Source: Gammaproteobacteria bacterium (GTDB lineage Bacteria > Pseudomonadota > Gammaproteobacteria > Steroidobacterales > Steroidobacteraceae). Taken from it: DNA of 39,420 nt. The notes below the pieces were generated by a model. It ran no database searches and was not told the origin of the DNA. It saw only the letters and a list, made by a program, of their open reading frames with translations. Of the stretch, positions 18,005 through 27,019 are shown one piece after another; the stretch's first letter is position 1, and each line of letters opens with the position of its first letter. A program made the translations under genes and the position numbers. Where the stretch lies: the NCBI GenBank assembly GCA_009692285.1, contig SHZO01000004.1:1-39420 (forward strand), read 5' to 3'.

Positions 18005-20194
18005 CTAGGACAGTCGCTCTGGAAGTGGCAACATAACACGAATTCGGGCACCGCCCGAAATTAAATTTTCTGCATAAATGTGTCCTCCGTGATCAGAAAC
18101 AATTTTTTTAACTATTGCTAAACCAAGCCCAGTACCTCGAGATTTACTGGTTACATAAGGATCAAAGATATGTTCGATCATCTCCAATGGGAACCCCAGT
18201 CCATTATCAGAGACACTAATCTGCGCAAAATACTGTTTTCCGACTTGGATCTGCTCACTAATGACCTCGAGACGAGCCGCTTTTACTGTCTCTAGCGCCT
18301 CAATCGCATTAGTGAATAGGTTGTTAAGCACCTGCCTGACTCGCCCCTGATCAGCGTGCAGCATTTCTAGGCCTGGATCTAATATAACTTGGATAACTAT
18401 TGCTGTTTCCTGAGTACGATATAAATCAAGTACTTCATTCACTAATGCATTTAAGTTAAATGGAGATACTTCTATGAGTGATCCTCGAGCGTATTCCGTG
18501 AAGTCATCCACCATCTTTTTGAGCGATTCCACTTGATTGATAATAGTCTGGGTTGAACGCTCCACAAGGTCAGTATCTGAAGCGCTAAGATTAGGTAACA
18601 AGCGACGCCGTATACGCTCAGCTGATAACTGGATAGGAGTCAAAGGATTTTTAATTTCATGCGCAAGTCGACGAGCAACTTCGCCCCAAGCTGCATCGCG
18701 CTGCGCATGCAGCAAATTAGTTACGTCATCAAAAACAATGACATAATGTTTCTTTTCCTTATTTACCTGCGGCAGCGCTACACAAGCACATACTAAAATT
18801 CTCGGCGATGCGGAGGCAGCATCTCCGCGTATTTCGATCTGTTCGCGCCACTCATCACGTCCAGCAGAAAAACGCTGGCTAATATCCTGTGCAAATTGGT
18901 GCAGACGATCATCGCTTCCACTAATCTGACTTAAGAAATGTCCTGCGCTTTTACCTAAATCTACGCCTAAAATACTGCCTGCTGCCTCATTTGCTATCTG
19001 AAGAACCAGATTTCTATCTATCGTAATCACGCCAGTTGAAAGCCGCGCTAATATAATGGCAAGTTGCGTCCTCTCACGCTCTACGACTTTTTGACTGCGC
19101 TCTGTTTCAGCTCGCGCTTGACTTAAACGAGTAGTCATATCATTAAATGAATCAACTAAGAACCCCATCTCATCCTTTGAAGTCACGGGTACTTTAGTAG
19201 ACAAATCTCCATCTGCTACAGCCCGTGTACCAATCATAAGATTGCGCACTGGACGAAACAGTACTTCTGCGAAATAAATAGCCCCATAGATACCTGCAAG
19301 CAACGTAACTAATAGCACTAAAGTAAGAGTAAAGCGAAAACTATATTTTAGCGGCTCACGCAAGGCCACTAAATCACCATACTGGGAGTAGGAACGCTGC
19401 ACTGCGTCAGTAAGCTCAGCAAATTGGCGTGGCAAGTCGTAAGTTACCATTACAAATCGTATTGCGTTATTCCTGGCATCGCTACTTTTAATTTGTGCCC
19501 CTGTACGAATTAAATAGAGAGAATCTTTAATAGGCTCCAAACTCACATATGTATTACTACCACTAATTTGTCTAACTAGATCTTCAGGTGCTCTTATAGA
19601 TTTCACATCCGACATAGTCACGCTGCTGATTCCAATAATCTGCTGATGTTCTCCGTACATAACTATTTCTGAAGCACCAGAACTGCGCAATTCTTCATCT
19701 AGCTTTAAAATAGATTCTGCTGTACTAAGACGCGCTATTTGTTGCGCAAAAGTCTCTGTACGCAAACCATATTCTCGCATACGTAACTCTAAGGCTGAGC
19801 GTGAAAGTTTCACCGCATCATTGAGTCCCTGCTTAATTTCAACTTTAAACCAACTATCGATCCCACGGTTTAGGAAACTAAGCGAGAAAAAATATACCGT
19901 TAGCAATGGTAATGCGACTAATATAATAAATGCACCCGTTGTCCGCGCCGTGAGTTTAGAGCCAGATACATTGTTCTGGTAAGCAATAAGTAGTTGGCGT
20001 GCTTTACGTAAAACTAATACTAATAGTATAAGTACAGCAACTGAACTACCTACCAAAAACCATAGTTGCAATCGACTAAATTGATTCGAATTCTGTGCTG
20101 AGAGCGACAGGCTCAATAATGAGCCAACCACTACAGCAATCCAAATCGTGGCTAGTACTTTTGGTTTATATCGAGTTAGCGTATCAACGGCCAT
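18005..20194 (-). CDS. ntrY: NtrY-like membrane sensor histidine kinase
   Basis: About 729 aa. N-terminal membrane region with several helices (VLATIWIAVVVGSLLSLSL, LWFLVGSSVAVLILLVLVL, GAFIILVALPLLTVYFFSL), a periplasmic sensor section, another helix (TLVLLVTLLAGIYGAIYFA), HAMP (RPVRNLMIGTRAVADGDLSTKVP), a PAS domain (LARLSTGVITIDRNL), then the HisKA H-box RRLAHEIKNPLTPIQLSAERIRRR and an HATPase with N box (NNLFTNAIEAL), DNGLGFP and RGTGLGLAIVKK. It autophosphorylates and passes phosphate to NtrX. I use ATG 20194; a TTG at 20221 is the alternative. Either start lies inside the end of the DUF4390 gene, so the two are coupled. Signal not identifiable. Confidence 0.92.
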   Translation of the reverse strand: MAVDTLTRYKPKVLATIWIAVVVGSLLSLSLSAQNSNQFSRLQLWFLVGSSVAVLILLVLVLRKARQLLIAYQNNVSGSKLTARTTGAFIILVALPLLTVYFFSLSFLNRGIDSWFKVEIKQGLNDAVKLSRSALELRMREYGLRTETFAQQIARLSTAESILKLDEELRSSGASEIVMYGEHQQIIGISSVTMSDVKSIRAPEDLVRQISGSNTYVSLEPIKDSLYLIRTGAQIKSSDARNNAIRFVMVTYDLPRQFAELTDAVQRSYSQYGDLVALREPLKYSFRFTLTLVLLVTLLAGIYGAIYFAEVLFRPVRNLMIGTRAVADGDLSTKVPVTSKDEMGFLVDSFNDMTTRLSQARAETERSQKVVERERTQLAIILARLSTGVITIDRNLVLQIANEAAGSILGVDLGKSAGHFLSQISGSDDRLHQFAQDISQRFSAGRDEWREQIEIRGDAASASPRILVCACVALPQVNKEKKHYVIVFDDVTNLLHAQRDAAWGEVARRLAHEIKNPLTPIQLSAERIRRRLLPNLSASDTDLVERSTQTIINQVESLKKMVDDFTEYARGSLIEVSPFNLNALVNEVLDLYRTQETAIVIQVILDPGLEMLHADQGRVRQVLNNLFTNAIEALETVKAARLEVISEQIQVGKQYFAQISVSDNGLGFPLEMIEHIFDPYVTSKSRGTGLGLAIVKKIVSDHGGHIYAENLISGGARIRVMLPLPERLS

Positions 20195-20799
20195 GAGTAC
20201 CAACCAGAATCGCGGCTCCAATTATTAGTCCAGAACAACAGTGCTCGCAGCGCTCCAGTCAAATGTCTGCGGTACTGACTAGCTCTCAACCGCACAGTGT
20301 ATTCACCAGGTTCTGAAATTTGAGCGCTGACCATGATCGGCCATGCTTCAATTTTACCGAGAAACACTACTGCATCTTCGAGACTAGAATAGGAAGTCTG
20401 GTCACCAGTTGTAGTATTTTTTACTAAATAACGTTCGCTAACTGCATGAAAACTAAGCACTCGCCGCAAGGTAATACTGATCACTGTATTATCAAACCAA
20501 TAATTCTTTGCTTCAGCCACCTCGACATGAATATCATAGGCTAAAGAAACTCCATCGCGTAACGTGTTATTAATTTCCTCATTTTTTGGATATTGGATTT
20601 TCGCACTAACTTGATAGACCCCATTATTTACATTAATAGCAGCAGTCTCAACAATTATTTTATTGACTGATGCAGCTGAAATAGCACTTGTTGTCATATT
20701 TGACTCAATGTTTTTTTCTGTGCTTTGCGCCATTGAAATAGGTGATAAAACGTTTGCTGCAACCCATATGAGATTTAACAGCCAATAATTTTTAATCAC
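20176..20799 (-). CDS. DUF4390 family exported protein
   Basis: 207 aa with a Sec signal peptide (MIKNYWLLNLIWVAANVLSPISMAQ). The segment ITLRRVLSFHAVSERYLVKNTTTGDQTSYSSLEDAVVFLG is the DUF4390 signature as I know it from proteins between rsmB and ntrY. Beta-rich, probably periplasmic. The fixed position beside NtrYX suggests it is an accessory to that two-component system, but this is inference. It starts overlapping the rsmB stop and ends overlapping the ntrY start. Confidence 0.8.
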   Translation of the reverse strand: MIKNYWLLNLIWVAANVLSPISMAQSTEKNIESNMTTSAISAASVNKIIVETAAINVNNGVYQVSAKIQYPKNEEINNTLRDGVSLAYDIHVEVAEAKNYWFDNTVISITLRRVLSFHAVSERYLVKNTTTGDQTSYSSLEDAVVFLGKIEAWPIMVSAQISEPGEYTVRLRASQYRRHLTGALRALLFWTNNWSRDSGWYSWPLIR

Positions 20800-22139
20800 A
20801 GGGAGCTCTCCAATCCTAGACAGGCATAATAAAAGCCATCAGTCCCTGCAATCGTGCCTGGTAGCAACTGTACTCCGGCTTTTAACTGCAGTGCACCTGG
20901 AGGCATTACTAAGTGATCAGGCCAAGGCAATAGACAAGCTTCTGGGTTATTGGCCAAAAAACTCTGTATCTGGGTTTCGTTTTCTTCGGGTAAAACCGAA
21001 CAAGTAGCATAAACTAAACGGCCGCGAGGCGCTAAATGAGAGAAACAGCGCTCTAAGATATAACGCTGAATACCAGCCATCGCTGCAATATCTTCTTCAC
21101 GACGCAGAAGTTTAATATCTGGATGGCGCCTAATAACACCAGTGGATGAACATGGCGCATCTAACAAAATGCGATCAAAGAGCGGCTCATCCGCCAGAGC
21201 TTCGCTACGGGTTAAATCGCCACGACGCACACGCGCCTCGCGATTCAAGCGAGTCAAAGTACTACTGACCATCATCAAACGTCTTTCATCAGCATCCATT
21301 GCTAATACATCTTTTAGCTCAGATTCATACTCCAGAATATGACCCGTCTTCCCGCCCGGTGCCGCACAAGCATCAAGCACTCGCTGTCCTGGTTTGAGAT
21401 CCAATAAATGTGTGGCAAGTTGTGCACCCGTATCCTGCACTGATACACGCCCTTCACGAAAACCTGGCAATACATTAACCGATGCTGAATGTTCTAATTC
21501 AATGGCTCCCGGCATCCATTCGATAGCTTGAGCCGCACGGCCTTCTGCTGCAAGTTCGCGCAGATAACTCGCCACCGAGCCGCCGCGGGACAAATCGACA
21601 CGCAAAATCATCGGAGGATGCAGATTATTCGCAGCTAACAATTCTTCATGCTGTAGCGGCCAAGCCTGTGCAACCGCTCGCACAAACCAATCAGGATGTG
21701 CAGAGCGAGCTACGAGATCCGCATCTACAGCCGCAAATAGATCAATACGCTCTCGCACAAAACGGCGCAACACTGCATTTACAAACCCCGTAGCACGCTC
21801 TAAACCTAAGCCGCGTGCGGCATCAACAGCTAAATGCACGCTAACCTCATATGCGCCACGTGAATATTCAATTTGATGGGCTGCGGTTATCAATAAGGCG
21901 CGCAATGGCGGAGCTAAATCTGTTGCAGGACGATTTACCAAACGCGCTACCGAGGGGGCTAGCCGTAAATACCACCGTAATGTCCCTAAAGTAATCGCTC
22001 GAACTGCCGCACGATCTTTGCGCGCTTCAGCATGCGCCAACGCATCATCCGAGGAGAGCCCCTCGTGAGCAACAGCGGTCACTGCCTTAACAGCCGCAAC
22101 TAAAGTATCTGCGCCGGGTGCTAGTGTTGCTTCATTCAT
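20796..22139 (-). CDS. rsmB: 16S rRNA (cytosine-967 C5)-methyltransferase RsmB
   Basis: 447 aa: an N-terminal NusB-like RNA-binding domain (about residues 1-140, LRALLITAAHQIEYSRGAYEVSVHLAVDAAR, FVNAVLRRF) and a C-terminal Rossmann methyltransferase. The SAM motif is DACAAPGGKTGHILE, motif IV is DAPCSSTGVIRRHPDIK with the Cys that releases product, and the nucleophile Cys is in VYATCSVLPEENE. Methylates C967 of 16S rRNA using SAM. It overlaps fmt upstream (4 nt) and the DUF4390 gene downstream. Confidence 0.96.
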   Translation of the reverse strand: MNEATLAPGADTLVAAVKAVTAVAHEGLSSDDALAHAEARKDRAAVRAITLGTLRWYLRLAPSVARLVNRPATDLAPPLRALLITAAHQIEYSRGAYEVSVHLAVDAARGLGLERATGFVNAVLRRFVRERIDLFAAVDADLVARSAHPDWFVRAVAQAWPLQHEELLAANNLHPPMILRVDLSRGGSVASYLRELAAEGRAAQAIEWMPGAIELEHSASVNVLPGFREGRVSVQDTGAQLATHLLDLKPGQRVLDACAAPGGKTGHILEYESELKDVLAMDADERRLMMVSSTLTRLNREARVRRGDLTRSEALADEPLFDRILLDAPCSSTGVIRRHPDIKLLRREEDIAAMAGIQRYILERCFSHLAPRGRLVYATCSVLPEENETQIQSFLANNPEACLLPWPDHLVMPPGALQLKAGVQLLPGTIAGTDGFYYACLGLESSL

Positions 22140-23077
22140 ATAAAAAACTCACCTTCTAAAGACACGCCGTTTGTAAACTCACGCGCCGTCACCAAGCGAC
22201 GTCCCGAACGTTGTAATTCTGAAATTCCTAAATAACCCGTACCGCAGGCAATCACTAATAATTCATGATGCAGTCCTAACACTGCGCCGGGCGTCATCTC
22301 GACTACACGACCCAATAGAGCATTATCAAACGGTGATGCCTTATGGATACGCAACTGCTCCCCTGCGTAGAGGGTCTCGGCAATTGGTCGTAATTGGAAA
22401 GCGCGTACTTGCTGATCAATCTGCTTCGCGCTATTGCGCCAATCGATACGCGCTTCATTTTTTTCAATCTTTGGAGCATAGGTCATCCCAACTTCAGACT
22501 GTGCTATGGGGCGTGCAATCAAGCCCTCTATGAGATCTAAAGTTTCAAGTAACGCTTCCGCACCTATTTTAGCTAAGGAAAAATGTAGCTCTGGGCTGCT
22601 CATATGTGGCGTAATATTTATTTTTTTCTGAAGCCACATAGGCCCCGTATCAAGACCCGCATCCATTTGAATAATAGTCACCCCGGTTTCAGTGTCGCCT
22701 GATAACAAAGCGCGTTGAATGGGCGCAGCGCCACGCCAACGTGGTAATAACGAAGCATGAATATTTACACAACCTAAGCGCGGGATAGTCAACGCAGCCA
22801 CCGGCAGTATCAGCCCATAAGCCACGACCACTAACAGATCGGGTTGCCAAAGATTTAAGGCAGCCAGCCCTTCAGGTGTGCGTAGAGTGACAGGTTGCGC
22901 AACAGGCAGCCCCTGCGCTAAAGCAAATTCTTTAACTGCACTAGCAGAAATTTTTCGCCCACGTCCTGCTGGTCGATCAGGCTGGGTGAGCACGCCAAGG
23001 ACTTGATGCCGCGAGCCCTGCAGCGCCGCCAAGGCAGGCACTGCAAACTGGGGGGTTCCCGCAAAAATTAAACGCAT
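22136..23077 (-). CDS. fmt: Methionyl-tRNA formyltransferase
   Basis: 313 aa. Transfers formyl from 10-formyl-THF to Met-tRNAi. The N-terminal domain starts [19 protein letters not shown], with the catalytic N-H-D set and SLLP loop in [44 protein letters not shown]. The C-terminal OB-like domain follows ([19 protein letters not shown]). Start overlaps def by 10 nt; operonic with def and rsmB, as in E. coli. Confidence 0.97.
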   Translation of the reverse strand: MRLIFAGTPQFAVPALAALQGSRHQVLGVLTQPDRPAGRGRKISASAVKEFALAQGLPVAQPVTLRTPEGLAALNLWQPDLLVVVAYGLILPVAALTIPRLGCVNIHASLLPRWRGAAPIQRALLSGDTETGVTIIQMDAGLDTGPMWLQKKINITPHMSSPELHFSLAKIGAEALLETLDLIEGLIARPIAQSEVGMTYAPKIEKNEARIDWRNSAKQIDQQVRAFQLRPIAETLYAGEQLRIHKASPFDNALLGRVVEMTPGAVLGLHHELLVIACGTGYLGISELQRSGRRLVTAREFTNGVSLEGEFFI

Positions 23078-23571
23078 TCACGTCTTTCTTTGATCAACTT
23101 ACGACGGATACGATCACGCTTGAAACTAGAGAGATAATCTACAAATAGCTTCCCCTCCAAGTGATCCATCTCATGCTGCAAGCACACTGCATTTAAACCT
23201 TCAAGCTCTAATTTAAAAGCTTGGCCATGACGATCTAAAGCACGGACAACAATTTTTTGTGCGCGCTCGATCTCATCAAAGATACCTGGCACAGACAAAC
23301 AGCCTTCTTCCATCCGGCCAATATCATCCCGCTGTAAAATCTCAGGATTAATAAATACCTGCGGCGCCGTGCGATCACCGGAAACGTCCATTACAAGCAA
23401 GCGAAGATGTACATCTATTTGAGAGGCAGCCAACCCAATACCAGGCGCCGCATACATAGTTTCAAACATATCATCAATGAGTTGAGATAAAGCCGCATCA
23501 AAAATAGTGACGGCTTGGGCGCGGGTACGCAGCCGGGGATCCGGGAATTCTAGGATTTCTAACAACGCCAT
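23068..23571 (-). CDS. def: Peptide deformylase
   Basis: 167 aa metalloenzyme that removes the formyl group from nascent proteins. All three family motifs are intact: GIGLAASQI (44-52), EEGCLSVPG with metal-ligand C91, and QHEMDHLEG with H133, E134 and H137. First gene of the minus-strand def-fmt-rsmB-DUF4390-ntrY-ntrX operon, with an extended -10 promoter about 40 nt upstream. Confidence 0.97.
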   Translation of the reverse strand: MALLEILEFPDPRLRTRAQAVTIFDAALSQLIDDMFETMYAAPGIGLAASQIDVHLRLLVMDVSGDRTAPQVFINPEILQRDDIGRMEEGCLSVPGIFDEIERAQKIVVRALDRHGQAFKLELEGLNAVCLQHEMDHLEGKLFVDYLSSFKRDRIRRKLIKERRECV

Positions 23572-24012
23572 GATGCAGGCCTCGGATCAAAGTAGTTCGT
23601 TAGCACATATTATATCAGGGCAAATAGAGCATATTTTGCACGAGCCAGAGCGCTATCCTGCAACGCTCGGCTCTATGTGTTCCTAAAGCACTTGCAAGCC
23701 CCTCTCCACCCACTCTTGAACCGAGCAAAAGTGCGCAGAAAGCCACCATAGCACGAAATATCTTGTTAAAAATTACTATTTTCTATAAAAAACAATAGGT
23801 TATATGCTTTAAAGCCTATTTGTCGATGGACAATTAGCCTAAAATCCTGTTAGATGTCGTACGCTTTGAGCTGACCAACAACGATACGCTCATCGCGATC
23901 ATCAGCCTCTCCAGCGTTGCTATAGCGTCCTTGCTCTCCCATCCCTCGAACTTGAGGGTTGAGTTGAATAAGATGCAGTGGCTCGTTATTACCGAGTGAT
24001 TGACATATAACC
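23572..24012. other. 441-nt gap between def and smg, where dprA is usually found
   Basis: Contains the def promoter, an AT-rich stretch with a nested palindrome (AATAGG...CCTATT at 23794-23820 around GCTTTAAAGC), and the doubtful small minus-strand ORF listed next. In E. coli the gene divergent from def is dprA, followed by smg. I see no DprA Rossmann motif on either strand here, so dprA is missing from this locus rather than just mutated. Confidence 0.6.
23609..23617 (-). promoter_or_regulatory. def: Extended -10 promoter of the def operon
   Basis: On the minus strand the sequence TGATATAAT is a perfect extended -10 (TGnTATAAT). It is 38-46 nt upstream of the def ATG. No good TTGACA lies 17 nt upstream, which fits an extended -10 promoter that does not need one. 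Confidence 0.55.
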
Positions 24013-24014
24013 AT
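23850..24014 (-). CDS. Possible small ORF or gene remnant (54 aa)
   Basis: The last 54 codons of the ORF-track entry 23850-24260 lie outside smg and read like protein (VICQSLGNNEPLHLIQLN, GRYSNAGEADDRDERIVVG), unlike the low-complexity Ser/Arg antisense part. An ATG at 24014 overlaps the smg ATG (24013) on the opposite strand. No Shine-Dalgarno is evident and I do not recognise the sequence. It could be a real small protein, the C-terminal remnant of a deleted gene, or chance. Confidence 0.2.
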   Translation of the reverse strand: MVICQSLGNNEPLHLIQLNPQVRGMGEQGRYSNAGEADDRDERIVVGQLKAYDI

Positions 24015-24495
24015 GACAGAAATTGATGGCAGTGTTCTCGACATCCTTATATACGTGTTCGACCGATACATGCTGGCCGATGCACCAGATGTCCCTGAGC
24101 GCGAAGAACTTGCCCAGGATTTAGAGCTTGCGGGCTTCACCTGCGACAACGTTGAGCGTGCGCTAGACTGGCTTGCAGATTTAGCTGGCGAACGCGATCG
24201 ACCCTCCCTAGCTGAAACCGGCGCACGCGCCATGCGTGTCTTTGCTGAATCCGAGCTCAATCATTTACCTAGCGAATGTCGTGGCTACCTTTTAACTTTA
24301 GAACGCATTGGCATTCTCTCGCCACAACAACGCGAAATTGTCATCGAACGATTACTCGCTTTAGATTCTGCTGAACTCGATGTTGACCAACTCAAGTGGG
24401 TCATTTTAATGGTGCTCTCTAGCCAGCCTGGGGAAGAGCTAGCCTGCGCTCGCATGGAAGACCTAGTGTTCGATTTACCTGAAATTCCGCACTGA
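24013..24495 (+). CDS. smg: Smg family protein (DUF494)
   Basis: 160 aa. It aligns well from memory with E. coli Smg: VLDILIYVFDRYM at the start, then ELAQDLELAGFTCDNVERALDWLADLA, the ECRGYLLTLERIGILSPQQREIVIERLLAL block, and LKWVILMVL near the end. Acidic, cytoplasmic, of unknown molecular function; historically linked to the dprA-smg-topA/yrdD region. It is followed by topA after 25 nt. Confidence 0.92.
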   Translation: MTEIDGSVLDILIYVFDRYMLADAPDVPEREELAQDLELAGFTCDNVERALDWLADLAGERDRPSLAETGARAMRVFAESELNHLPSECRGYLLTLERIGILSPQQREIVIERLLALDSAELDVDQLKWVILMVLSSQPGEELACARMEDLVFDLPEIPH

Positions 24496-24520
24496 AAGTG
24501 CGCTTGCAATTTAAAAATAA

Positions 24521-27010
24521 ATGGCAGCTAATCTAGTTATTGTTGAGTCGCCAGCCAAGGCGAAAACAATAAAAAAATACCTCGGAAAAGATTTCGAGGT
24601 GCTCGCCTCGTATGGGCACGTACGCGACTTAGTACCTAAAGAAGGTGCCGTAGACCCATCAAAGAAATTTGCAATGAAATACGATATCATCGAACGCAAT
24701 GAAAAACATGTGGCGGCTATCTCGCGTGCGCTAAAGAAATCTAAGTTCCTGTATCTCGCCACTGACCCGGACCGAGAGGGTGAAGCCATTGCATGGCATC
24801 TGCGCGAATTGCTCGAGGCGCGCGGCGAACTTGAAAGCAAAACAGTACACCGCGTTGCATTTTATGAAATTACCCGTAATGCGGTACGCCAAGCTATCGA
24901 AGAACCACGCGAATTATCACTCGATCTAGTCAACGCCCAACAAGCACGACGCGCACTAGACTATTTAGTAGGCTTTAATCTCTCCCCGTTACTATGGAAA
25001 AAAGTCCGTCGAGGCTTATCCGCCGGTCGAGTACAAAGCCCTGCTTTGCGCATGATTTGTGAACGTGAGGCAGAAATTGCGGTATTTATCCCGCGCGAAT
25101 ATTGGAGCTTAGACGCCGCAGGCGAGTGTTCTGGTCAAAATTTTCCCCTACGCTTGATAGAATTTAACGGTCGCAAAGTTGAACAATTTAGTTTCACTTC
25201 AGCACTGCTCGCACGCGAAGTAGAAACTGCATTATGTGCTTCAACTGGTGCAAGCCAGCTCTCCGATGACCCGCTCCTGATCCCTACGGGTAGCTTGCGG
25301 GTATTATCGGTTGATCGTAAACAACGGAATCGAAATCCTTCACCGCCCTTTACTACTTCTACTTTACAACAAGAAGCCTCACGCAAATTAGGTTTCTCAG
25401 CGCAGCGCACCATGCGCTTAGCCCAACAACTTTATGAGGGTGTTGATTATGGCGAAGGAGCAGTAGGTCTCATAACTTATATGCGTACCGATGCAGTAAA
25501 TCTCGCCAATGAAGCGATTGGAGAAATTAGACAGGTCATCGCCAAACTCTTCGGTGAGGAGTCGGTCCCAGAAGCTCCGCGTTTTTTTAAAAATAAATCG
25601 CGTAATGCGCAAGAGGCGCATGAAGCAATTCGGCCAACTTCTGCTGCTATTACGCCACAATTATTAGAAGGACGTATCGAAGCCGATCAACAAAAACTCT
25701 ACGCCCTTATTTGGAAGCGCGCAGTGTCGTGTCAAATGACACCTGCAGTTTTTGATACTGTTGCAGTGGATCTACTTGCAGGCCCTAATAATAAAACGCG
25801 TCACTTATTGCGTGCTAATGGTTCTAATTTAGTAAAAGCTGGATTTATCGCTGTTTACCAAGAAGGCCAAGACGACTCTTCTGAAGATGAAGATGATCGT
25901 GTTCTTCCGCTCATGCAAGAAGGCGATGAGGTCAAACTTATATCACTGCGCGGAGCGCAGCATTTTACAGAACCACCCCCGCGCTTCTCTGAAGCCTCGC
26001 TAGTTAAGTCTCTTGAAGAACATGGAATTGGTCGTCCGTCCACTTATGCCTCGATCATCTCAACGCTTAAAGATCGCGAGTATGTTGATATGGATGCTCG
26101 GCGATTCATCCCTACAGATATTGGTAAAATTGTCAGCAATTTCCTAAGTGTGCATTTTGGTGAATATTTTGATTATGGCTACACTTCTGCAATGGAAGAT
26201 GAACTCGATGCAGTTTCCCGTGGCGAAGAAAATTGGATCGAACCACTGACTAAATTTTGGCAGCCATTTAAAGACTTGATTGATCATACCGAGAAAAATG
26301 TTACTCGCGATGAAGCCGCTCAGTCTCGTGCATTAGGCTTTGATCCTATTAGTGGCAAGCCAATGTCCGTACGTATGGGTCGTTTTGGACCCTTTGTTCA
26401 AATTGGCACTAAAGAAGATATTGATAAGCCTAAATTTGCTGGCCTACGGCCTGGGCAAAAAATGGATCTCATAAAATTCGATGAGGCCGTTTTACTTTTT
26501 CAGTTACCCCGTAAATTAGGCGAAAATGCAGAAGGGGAATTACTTGAAGCTAATATTGGTCGTTTTGGACCCTATATAAAGTTTGGGTCGAAATATGCCT
26601 CTCTTAAAGTAGAGGACGACCCTTATACCATTAGCCTCGAGCGTGCAATTGAAGTTGTAATTGCAAAAAAAGTTTCTGATGCAAATCGTATTATTCAAGA
26701 CTTTGGTATTGATGATATTCAAGTACTTAACGGTCGCTATGGCGCTTACATTACTGATAAAACTCGTAATGCTAAAATACCTAAAGATCAAGACCCTAAA
26801 ACACTCACTCTTGAAGAGTGCCGAGCGCTATTATCAGTTGCGCCTTTGCGCCCAGCACGGGGTCGCTTCGGAAAGAAAATTGTAGCTAAAAAAACTGTTG
26901 ATAAAAAGAAGCCCGTAGAGAAATTAATTAAAGCTAAAGCAAAGAAGAAGAAAAAGAAAAAGAGCACAACTAAAGTCAAGCCAAAGACTAAAATTAAATT
27001 TGTTAATTGA
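24521..27010 (+). CDS. topA: DNA topoisomerase I
   Basis: 829-aa type IA topoisomerase that relaxes negative supercoils. TOPRIM domain: MAANLVIVESPAKAKTIKKYLG with the catalytic Glu, and ATDPDREGEAIAWHL with the Mg-binding acids. The active-site tyrosine is Y320 in GLITYMRTDAV. Domain II/III motifs include LSAGRVQSPALRM and EEHGIGRPSTYASII. After about residue 600 it has topoisomerase C-terminal repeats (GRFGPFVQIG, GRFGPYIKFG, GRYGAYI) instead of the CxxC zinc ribbons of E. coli TopA. It ends in a ~45-residue lysine-rich tail with a run of seven lysines, which probably binds DNA. Confidence 0.97.
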   Translation: MAANLVIVESPAKAKTIKKYLGKDFEVLASYGHVRDLVPKEGAVDPSKKFAMKYDIIERNEKHVAAISRALKKSKFLYLATDPDREGEAIAWHLRELLEARGELESKTVHRVAFYEITRNAVRQAIEEPRELSLDLVNAQQARRALDYLVGFNLSPLLWKKVRRGLSAGRVQSPALRMICEREAEIAVFIPREYWSLDAAGECSGQNFPLRLIEFNGRKVEQFSFTSALLAREVETALCASTGASQLSDDPLLIPTGSLRVLSVDRKQRNRNPSPPFTTSTLQQEASRKLGFSAQRTMRLAQQLYEGVDYGEGAVGLITYMRTDAVNLANEAIGEIRQVIAKLFGEESVPEAPRFFKNKSRNAQEAHEAIRPTSAAITPQLLEGRIEADQQKLYALIWKRAVSCQMTPAVFDTVAVDLLAGPNNKTRHLLRANGSNLVKAGFIAVYQEGQDDSSEDEDDRVLPLMQEGDEVKLISLRGAQHFTEPPPRFSEASLVKSLEEHGIGRPSTYASIISTLKDREYVDMDARRFIPTDIGKIVSNFLSVHFGEYFDYGYTSAMEDELDAVSRGEENWIEPLTKFWQPFKDLIDHTEKNVTRDEAAQSRALGFDPISGKPMSVRMGRFGPFVQIGTKEDIDKPKFAGLRPGQKMDLIKFDEAVLLFQLPRKLGENAEGELLEANIGRFGPYIKFGSKYASLKVEDDPYTISLERAIEVVIAKKVSDANRIIQDFGIDDIQVLNGRYGAYITDKTRNAKIPKDQDPKTLTLEECRALLSVAPLRPARGRFGKKIVAKKTVDKKKPVEKLIKAKAKKKKKKKSTTKVKPKTKIKFVN

Positions 27011-27019
27011 TTCTTACTG

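Noticed and set aside
23850-24260. Full 136-aa minus-strand ORF opposite smg
   Set aside because: Its first two thirds are the antisense shadow of smg (low-complexity Ser/Arg/Ala); only the last 54 codons lie outside smg and are listed separately.
26943-26966. A-rich tract near the end of topA as a possible frameshift
   Set aside because: The reading frame continues to a sensible stop just before rlmJ, and basic tails are normal in this family; there is no sign of disruption.
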